DNA from: Fimenecus sp045613065
Lineage (GTDB): Bacteria; Bacillota; Clostridia; Oscillospirales; Acutalibacteraceae
DNA length: 26,421 bases
NCBI GenBank assembly: GCA_045613065.1
Contig: JAZLAH010000023.1
Span: 1 to 26,421, forward strand
Direction: 5' to 3'
Below the pieces are notes generated by a model that saw nothing but the letters and a program-made list of their open reading frames with translations, was not told the DNA's origin and did no database searches. Shown here one piece after another: positions 22,212 to 26,421 of the stretch. Numbering within the stretch: the first letter of the stretch is position 1; the number at the start of each line of letters is the position of its first letter. Made by a program: the position numbers and the translations under genes.

Positions 22212-23987
22212 ATGGAAAACAACAAAACTCAAGCAGAGCTTTATCGTGAAGAGCGTAAAGAAAGACTCGCTAAAGCTGCTGCAAAAAGTGCAAAAAGAAG
22301 TCCTAAGAGCGTAAAAGCTACAAAGACTGCAAAAAAGGTAATCTCAATTGTTCTTGCAGTTGTTATTGCTTTTAGTGCTGTTGTAGGCGTACTTAACTTC
22401 TTTGATGTACCTCAAAAGGCAATCAAGATTTCAATCGATGGTATCAAGAGTAAGATTTCTCTTGCAGAAATCAACTATTTCTACTTCCAGACATGGACAC
22501 AGTCATACAGCAACACTATGCAGTATGCACAGTATGGCATGGACACAGGTTTTGACTACACAGTAACTCCTGATAAACAGGAATACAAGGAAGAGCATGT
22601 TCAGTATGCTGGCATCACTATGGAAGAATTAGGTGACGTCGAAAACCCTACTTGGGAAGATGTGTTTACATATTCAGCTGTTTCACAGCTTGTTTACATC
22701 AAGTATGGTGCTGAAAAAGCTAAGGAAGCAGGACTCAAGCTTACAGAAGCTGAAGAAAAAGAAATCGACCAGCAGCTTGACCAAATCCGTAGCACAGCTA
22801 AGAGCAATGACTATTCTCTTAACAGATGGCTCCGCTTACAGCTTGGTTACGGTGTAACAGAAAAGATGATTAAAGACATCACTGCTGATTCTTACCTTGC
22901 TGAAAAGTATTATGAAAAGGTAACTGAAGACACAAGAAATGCCGTTACTGACGAAATGATTAAAGAAGAATATGCAACTAACAGGGACAATTATGATATC
23001 GTTGACCTTCGTGTTTATACTTTTGCAGCTGATTTAGGCAGCAACCACAACCATGAAGAAGGCGCAGAACACGAAAAGGAACACAAGGACGCAGAAGCAA
23101 AGGCAAAGGCAAAGGCTGAAGCATTCCTTGAGAAGGTAACAGATGAAGAATCATTTATTGCTGCTGCAAAAGCTGAAATTTTATCAGCAGATGAAAAGAG
23201 CACAAAAGACCCTGACAGCACAACTCTTCTTGAAGATAAAAACTATGCTCAGGTTACTGCAACATATAATGAAAAAGTTTCAAAATGGGCATTTGACGAT
23301 GCAAGAAAAGCTGGTGAAACTGCAGTTGTTGATGGTGACAACGGTACATTCTATGTTGTAATGATGAAAACTCTTCCTAGCAAGGATACATCAAGTTACT
23401 CAAGTGATGTTAGACATATTCTCATTCAGTTCCCTGAAAAGAACACTAATGGTTCTGCTACATCTACAAAAGACGAAAATGGAAAGACTATTTCTACAAT
23501 CACTGATGAAACAAAGAAACAGACAAAAGCTAAGGCTCAGGCAATTCTTGATGAATACCTTAAGAATCCAACAGAAGACAACTTCGCTAAGCTTGCTAAA
23601 GAAAAGACAGAAGACCCAGGTTCAAAAGAAACAGGTGGTCTTTATGAAGGCGTTATGAATGATGGCAAATATGTTAAGTCTTTCACAGACTGGTCAATCG
23701 ACGAAAGTCGTAAACCAGGTGACACAGGTATCGTTGAAACTGAATATGGTTACCACATTATGTACTATGTTAAGTCAACAGGCGAAAACTGGAGAACAGC
23801 AATCGTAACTGCACTTGCTGGTGCTGAAATCGAAGAAACAGTTGCAAATGTTATCGATGAAGCTACTAAGGCTATTGACATTGATTCATTCTTCATCAAC
23901 TGGACTCTTAAGAGAGAAAATGACCATATTGCAAGTATCATCGTAAATAACCTTGGTGCTGACAGTCACGCAGGTCACGACCACTAA
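22212..23987 (+). CDS. Membrane-anchored parvulin-type peptidyl-prolyl isomerase (PrsA/SurA-like foldase)
   Basis: Predicted extracytoplasmic foldase for secreted proteins. 591 residues, about twice the length of B. subtilis PrsA. Seen: a 42-residue basic cytoplasmic tail, one membrane helix at about 43-62 without a lipobox, a helical SurA/trigger-factor-like region at about 80-255, then a typical PPIC parvulin domain at about 398-522 starting SDVRHILIQF and ending TEYGYHIMYYV. Residues 260-388 (VDLRVYTF to GTFYVVMMK) resemble a degenerate first parvulin domain with an Ala/Lys-rich helical insertion. Histidine-rich spots lie at 279-291 (four His) and the extreme C-terminus at 586-591 (three His). 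AAGGTGG precedes the ATG. Monocistronic between its own promoter and terminator. Confidence 0.85.
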   Translation: MENNKTQAELYREERKERLAKAAAKSAKRSPKSVKATKTAKKVISIVLAVVIAFSAVVGVLNFFDVPQKAIKISIDGIKSKISLAEINYFYFQTWTQSYSNTMQYAQYGMDTGFDYTVTPDKQEYKEEHVQYAGITMEELGDVENPTWEDVFTYSAVSQLVYIKYGAEKAKEAGLKLTEAEEKEIDQQLDQIRSTAKSNDYSLNRWLRLQLGYGVTEKMIKDITADSYLAEKYYEKVTEDTRNAVTDEMIKEEYATNRDNYDIVDLRVYTFAADLGSNHNHEEGAEHEKEHKDAEAKAKAKAEAFLEKVTDEESFIAAAKAEILSADEKSTKDPDSTTLLEDKNYAQVTATYNEKVSKWAFDDARKAGETAVVDGDNGTFYVVMMKTLPSKDTSSYSSDVRHILIQFPEKNTNGSATSTKDENGKTISTITDETKKQTKAKAQAILDEYLKNPTEDNFAKLAKEKTEDPGSKETGGLYEGVMNDGKYVKSFTDWSIDESRKPGDTGIVETEYGYHIMYYVKSTGENWRTAIVTALAGAEIEETVANVIDEATKAIDIDSFFINWTLKRENDHIASIIVNNLGADSHAGHDH

Positions 23988-24000
23988 TTAATAATTAAAC

Positions 24001-24045
24001 AAGCCTTGTAGTCAGGATTTCTGATTACAAGGCTTATTTTTTTAT
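24001..24045 (+). terminator. Strong terminator after the foldase gene
   Basis: A 15-bp stem with one G-T wobble pairs 24001-24015 with 24021-24035 around a 5-base loop, followed by a run of T. The minus strand side is also T-rich, so it probably also ends the opposing metallophosphoesterase transcript, whose stop is 17 bases away. Confidence 0.9.
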
Positions 24046-24051
24046 CTCTTT

Positions 24052-25188
24052 TTACTTTTTCTTTTTTATGATTTTATATATTCCGTAAGCAGCGGTTGTT
24101 GCTGCCACAACAGGAAGAACCTTTGTCTTAGCTATATCCTTAACTGCATCAACACTTGTTGGTGCATAAGTATAAAAACCGTGTTTTATTTTATTACCAA
24201 CATCAAAATTTTCAATATCATCAACTGTAAGTGTTGTTGATGTGAAATCAACAGGATTACTCTCATCAAAATCAATGAGGCGTACTCCTCTTTTTTTGCC
24301 GGGACCATAAACATTGAAGCCACAACCCTGAGTGTATCCCATTTTCATTCCTTTATATTCGCCAATAAAGGAGTTGTTGTGGTCGTGACCAAAAAGCATT
24401 AAGAAGACATCACCTTTTTCATTCATCACATCAAATTGTCCGCCGTTTTCGTTAGGGACACTTGGTGTTTCACCGATAAATGAACGGTCATTAATCTGTA
24501 CTCTTTCAGGATTCATTGCAAAGAACTTTCCGTTCCATTCACGATACCCCTGTGCACTGTTTGGTGTTCCTTTAGGTACTTCCATTAAAAGCTCATAAAT
24601 CTCATTTACAGGAATGTGCTGAAATACAACGGAAGGAACATAGTCACCATTTTCTTCTTTAAGCTTATCTCTTGTATTCTTATACCATTCAAGTTGATTC
24701 TCATGAACATGGTCACAAGTACCATCAAGTGTTGCTGTAAGGCTATCTACAAGGTAAACATTAAGTTTTGTCTTGCCATCTCCACCTTTGATTTCAAGAT
24801 TGTGATTACAATATCCGTCAATCTCATCATCAGCATTAAATGCTACACAATTTTCGTGTGAAGAATAAATCTCATACTGTTCCTTCTTGGAAATTGAAAA
24901 AGCCTGGTCGTCGTGATTACCAAAAACAAACGTAAAAGGGATTCCTGTTTCATCAAGTGGCGTCAGGAATTTATTAATACATTCTGTAACCTTTTTCTTA
25001 TTGTCACCACCCATAAGATTGAAACCGTAACCCTTAACCTGGTCACCTGTGAATACAACAAGGTCAGGCTGTGACATTTTAAGTGCTTCACGGATAAAAC
25101 GAACAGTTGCATCAGATGTTCTCTGTGTATCCTGAACATCAGCAATTTGCATAATTCTGAATTTACCATTATTGAACTTAAGTTCCAT
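24052..25188 (-). CDS. Calcineurin-like metallophosphoesterase with C-terminal membrane tail
   Basis: A binuclear-metal phosphoesterase of unknown substrate. 378 residues. Seen: metallophosphoesterase motifs in order, QIADVQD at 14-20, FTGDQVKG at 46-53, FGNHDD at 89-94, FQHIP at 189-193 and FGHDHNN at 266-272. The first motif is D-V-Q instead of the usual D-x-H, so one metal ligand differs. There is no signal peptide; the only hydrophobic stretch is at about 356-374, followed by four lysines, which predicts a tail-anchored protein with the catalytic domain in the cytoplasm. GAGGTGAT lies before the ATG. It has its own promoter and is separated from pckG by a terminator. Nucleotide or phosphoprotein hydrolysis is possible, but nothing here decides it. 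Confidence 0.82.
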   Translation of the reverse strand: MELKFNNGKFRIMQIADVQDTQRTSDATVRFIREALKMSQPDLVVFTGDQVKGYGFNLMGGDNKKKVTECINKFLTPLDETGIPFTFVFGNHDDQAFSISKKEQYEIYSSHENCVAFNADDEIDGYCNHNLEIKGGDGKTKLNVYLVDSLTATLDGTCDHVHENQLEWYKNTRDKLKEENGDYVPSVVFQHIPVNEIYELLMEVPKGTPNSAQGYREWNGKFFAMNPERVQINDRSFIGETPSVPNENGGQFDVMNEKGDVFLMLFGHDHNNSFIGEYKGMKMGYTQGCGFNVYGPGKKRGVRLIDFDESNPVDFTSTTLTVDDIENFDVGNKIKHGFYTYAPTSVDAVKDIAKTKVLPVVAATTAAYGIYKIIKKKK

Positions 25189-25208
25189 TATATCACCTCA
25201 ATGGTATT

Positions 25209-25237
25209 ATTCTATCATAATCAAATGTAAATAACAA
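25209..25237 (-). promoter_or_regulatory. Sigma-A promoter of the metallophosphoesterase gene
   Basis: On the minus strand TTGTTA (25237-25232), a 17-base spacer and TAGAAT (25214-25209). Transcription would start near 25202, leaving a short leader containing GAGGTGAT. Confidence 0.6.
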
Positions 25238-25252
25238 CACGAAAAAAGTAAA

Positions 25253-25287
25253 CGAAAAATAAAAAGGCAGGGTTTTTATGCCCTGCC
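25253..25287 (-). terminator. Terminator of the PEP carboxykinase gene
   Basis: A perfect 7-bp GC-rich stem pairs 25266-25272 with 25281-25287 around an 8-base loop. On the minus strand it is followed by TTTTTATTTTT. It lies 18 bases after the pckG stop and upstream of the metallophosphoesterase promoter, so the two genes are separate units. Confidence 0.9.
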
Positions 25288-25304
25288 CAAATATTTTTAT
25301 TGAA

Positions 25305-26421
25305 TTATTTAAGGTTTGCCTTAAGTGTTTCAAGTTCTTCCTTAAGTGTTTCAGGAAGCTTGTCACCGAACTTACCGTAGAATTCTGCGATACCGTCAGC
25401 TTCAGCAGCCCAAAGGTCCTTATCAACGTCAAGGATGCTTTCAAGTGATTCAAGTGAAACTTCACCTTCAAGACCTTCGATATTGATGTCCTTAGCGTAT
25501 GGGAGGTAACCGATAGCTGTTTCCTGAGCATCTACTTCGTTTTCGCAACGCTTGATAATCCATTCGAGAACACGAAGGTTATCACCGAAACCAGGCCACA
25601 TGAAGTTGCCTTCGTCGTCTTTTCTGAACCAGTTAACATTGAAGATTTTTGGAGCTTTATCAGCATCAAGAGTCTTACCAATGTCAATCCAGTGCTGCCA
25701 GTAGTCACCCATATTGTAACCACAGAATGGAAGCATAGCCATTGGGTCACGACGAACAACACCTACAGCACCAGCTGCAGCTGCTGTTGTTTCAGAAGCC
25801 ATGATTGAACCAACGAATACACCGTGGTTCCAGTCACGTGACTGATATACAAGTGGAGCAAGCTTTGCACGACGACCACCGAATACGAAAGCTGAGATTG
25901 GAACACCTGCAGGATTTTCGAATTCAGAGCTGATGCAAGGACAGTTAACAGCAGGAGCTGTGAAACGGCTGTTTGGATGAGCAAGGTTCTTGCCTTCTGC
26001 TTTCCATTCAACACCATTTGTTTCGATACCTGTCCATTCAACTGCGTTTACAGGAGGATTCTTGTCAAGACCTTCCCACCAAACTGTATTGTCGTCAAGG
26101 TTACGAGCAACGTTTGTGAAGATTGTGCCCTTCTTTGTTGAAGCAAGAGCATTTGGATTTGACTTAACGTTTGTACCAGGTGCAACACCGAAGAAACCGT
26201 TTTCTGGGTTGATAGCATAAAGTCTGCCGTCTGCGCCTTTTCTAATCCAAGAAATATCGTCACCTACGCACCATACTTTATAACCCTTTGCCTGATATCC
26301 TTCTGGTGGAATAAGCATAGCAAGGTTTGTTTTACCACATGCTGATGGGAAAGCAGCACAGATGTACTTAACTTCACCCTGTGGATTTTCAATACCAAGA
26401 ATGAGCATATGCTCAGCCTGC
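25305..26421 (-). CDS. pckG: Phosphoenolpyruvate carboxykinase, GTP-type (N-terminus beyond window)
   Basis: Interconverts oxaloacetate plus GTP with PEP, CO2 and GDP; in anaerobic gut Clostridia it may run toward oxaloacetate. 371 C-terminal residues are visible and the frame runs off the window edge through AEHMLILG, so about 220 residues are missing against the usual 590-620. Seen: the P-loop-like FPSACGKTNLAM with the active-site cysteine typical of the GTP class, VGDDISWIR for metal binding, the NPENGFFGVAPGT segment, a PVSAFVFGGRR-like ISAFVFGGRRAKLAP and NWFRKDD near the nucleotide-binding loop. These distinguish it from ATP-type PckA. A strong terminator follows. Confidence 0.95.
   Translation of the reverse strand, partial: QAEHMLILGIENPQGEVKYICAAFPSACGKTNLAMLIPPEGYQAKGYKVWCVGDDISWIRKGADGRLYAINPENGFFGVAPGTNVKSNPNALASTKKGTIFTNVARNLDDNTVWWEGLDKNPPVNAVEWTGIETNGVEWKAEGKNLAHPNSRFTAPAVNCPCISSEFENPAGVPISAFVFGGRRAKLAPLVYQSRDWNHGVFVGSIMASETTAAAAGAVGVVRRDPMAMLPFCGYNMGDYWQHWIDIGKTLDADKAPKIFNVNWFRKDDEGNFMWPGFGDNLRVLEWIIKRCENEVDAQETAIGYLPYAKDINIEGLEGEVSLESLESILDVDKDLWAAEADGIAEFYGKFGDKLPETLKEELETLKANLK

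Noticed and set aside
23094..23130. Short repetitive AAGGCA/AAAGGC tract that looks like a microsatellite.
   Set aside because: It encodes the Ala/Lys-rich helix of the foldase in frame; too short and imperfect to call a repeat element.

Overview
The window looks like chromosomal DNA from an AT-rich, endospore-forming member of the Clostridia, probably a gut Oscillospirales/Ruminococcaceae-type bacterium. The basis is low GC with A/T-rich third codon positions, Gram-positive Shine-Dalgarno sites, dipicolinate synthase and GerA/B/C spore genes, several intracellular glycosidases, and a GTP-type PEP carboxykinase. No tRNA, rRNA, CRISPR array, insertion sequence, phage gene or riboswitch was recognised, and no gene-free stretch exceeds 300 bases.

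Layout. 1-2906 (+): the 3' part of a Sua5-type threonylcarbamoyl-AMP synthase, coaE and an M18 aminopeptidase, closed by a terminator. 2912-4347 (-): dpaA-dpaB, which makes dipicolinic acid in the mother cell; the sequence upstream of dpaA fits a sigma-K promoter. 4451-6491 (+): murC and ung, overlapping, with a terminator shared with the opposing genes. 6547-12204 (-): a four-gene operon of phosphoglucomutase/phosphomannomutase, a small NifU-like protein, a GH38 alpha-mannosidase and a membrane-anchored glycerophosphodiesterase, read from a good sigma-A promoter. 12362-13999 (+): a GH36-like alpha-galactosidase from a divergent sigma-A promoter.

13989-18846 is a spore/membrane block: gerA-gerB-gerC on the minus strand, and a divergent DUF421-DUF4363 pair on the plus strand. 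Both ends of the block abut carbohydrate genes tail to tail, with an 11-base overlap on one side and no gap on the other. 18847-21042 (-): a ROK sugar kinase and a cytoplasmic BNR/Asp-box sialidase-like protein. 21205-21990 (+): a secreted protein of unknown function with a possible permuted papain/NlpC-like Cys-His pair. 22212-23987 (+): a membrane-anchored parvulin-type foldase with histidine-rich segments. 24052-25188 (-): a metallophosphoesterase with a C-terminal membrane tail. 25305 to the end (-): the C-terminal part of GTP-dependent PEP carboxykinase.

How the genes fit together. The GH38, GH36 and BNR enzymes lack signal peptides, so they would trim oligosaccharides already imported. 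The ROK kinase and phosphohexomutase would pass the released sugars into central metabolism, and PEP carboxykinase links PEP and oxaloacetate. The dpa and ger genes cover two stages of spore biology, DPA production and germinant sensing. I found no clear wholly new multi-gene system. The most interesting unexplained items are the secreted Cys/His protein, the DUF421-DUF4363 pair beside the germinant receptor, the NifU-like protein inside a sugar operon, the cytoplasmic BNR protein/ROK kinase pair, and a GerC protein without a lipobox cysteine.
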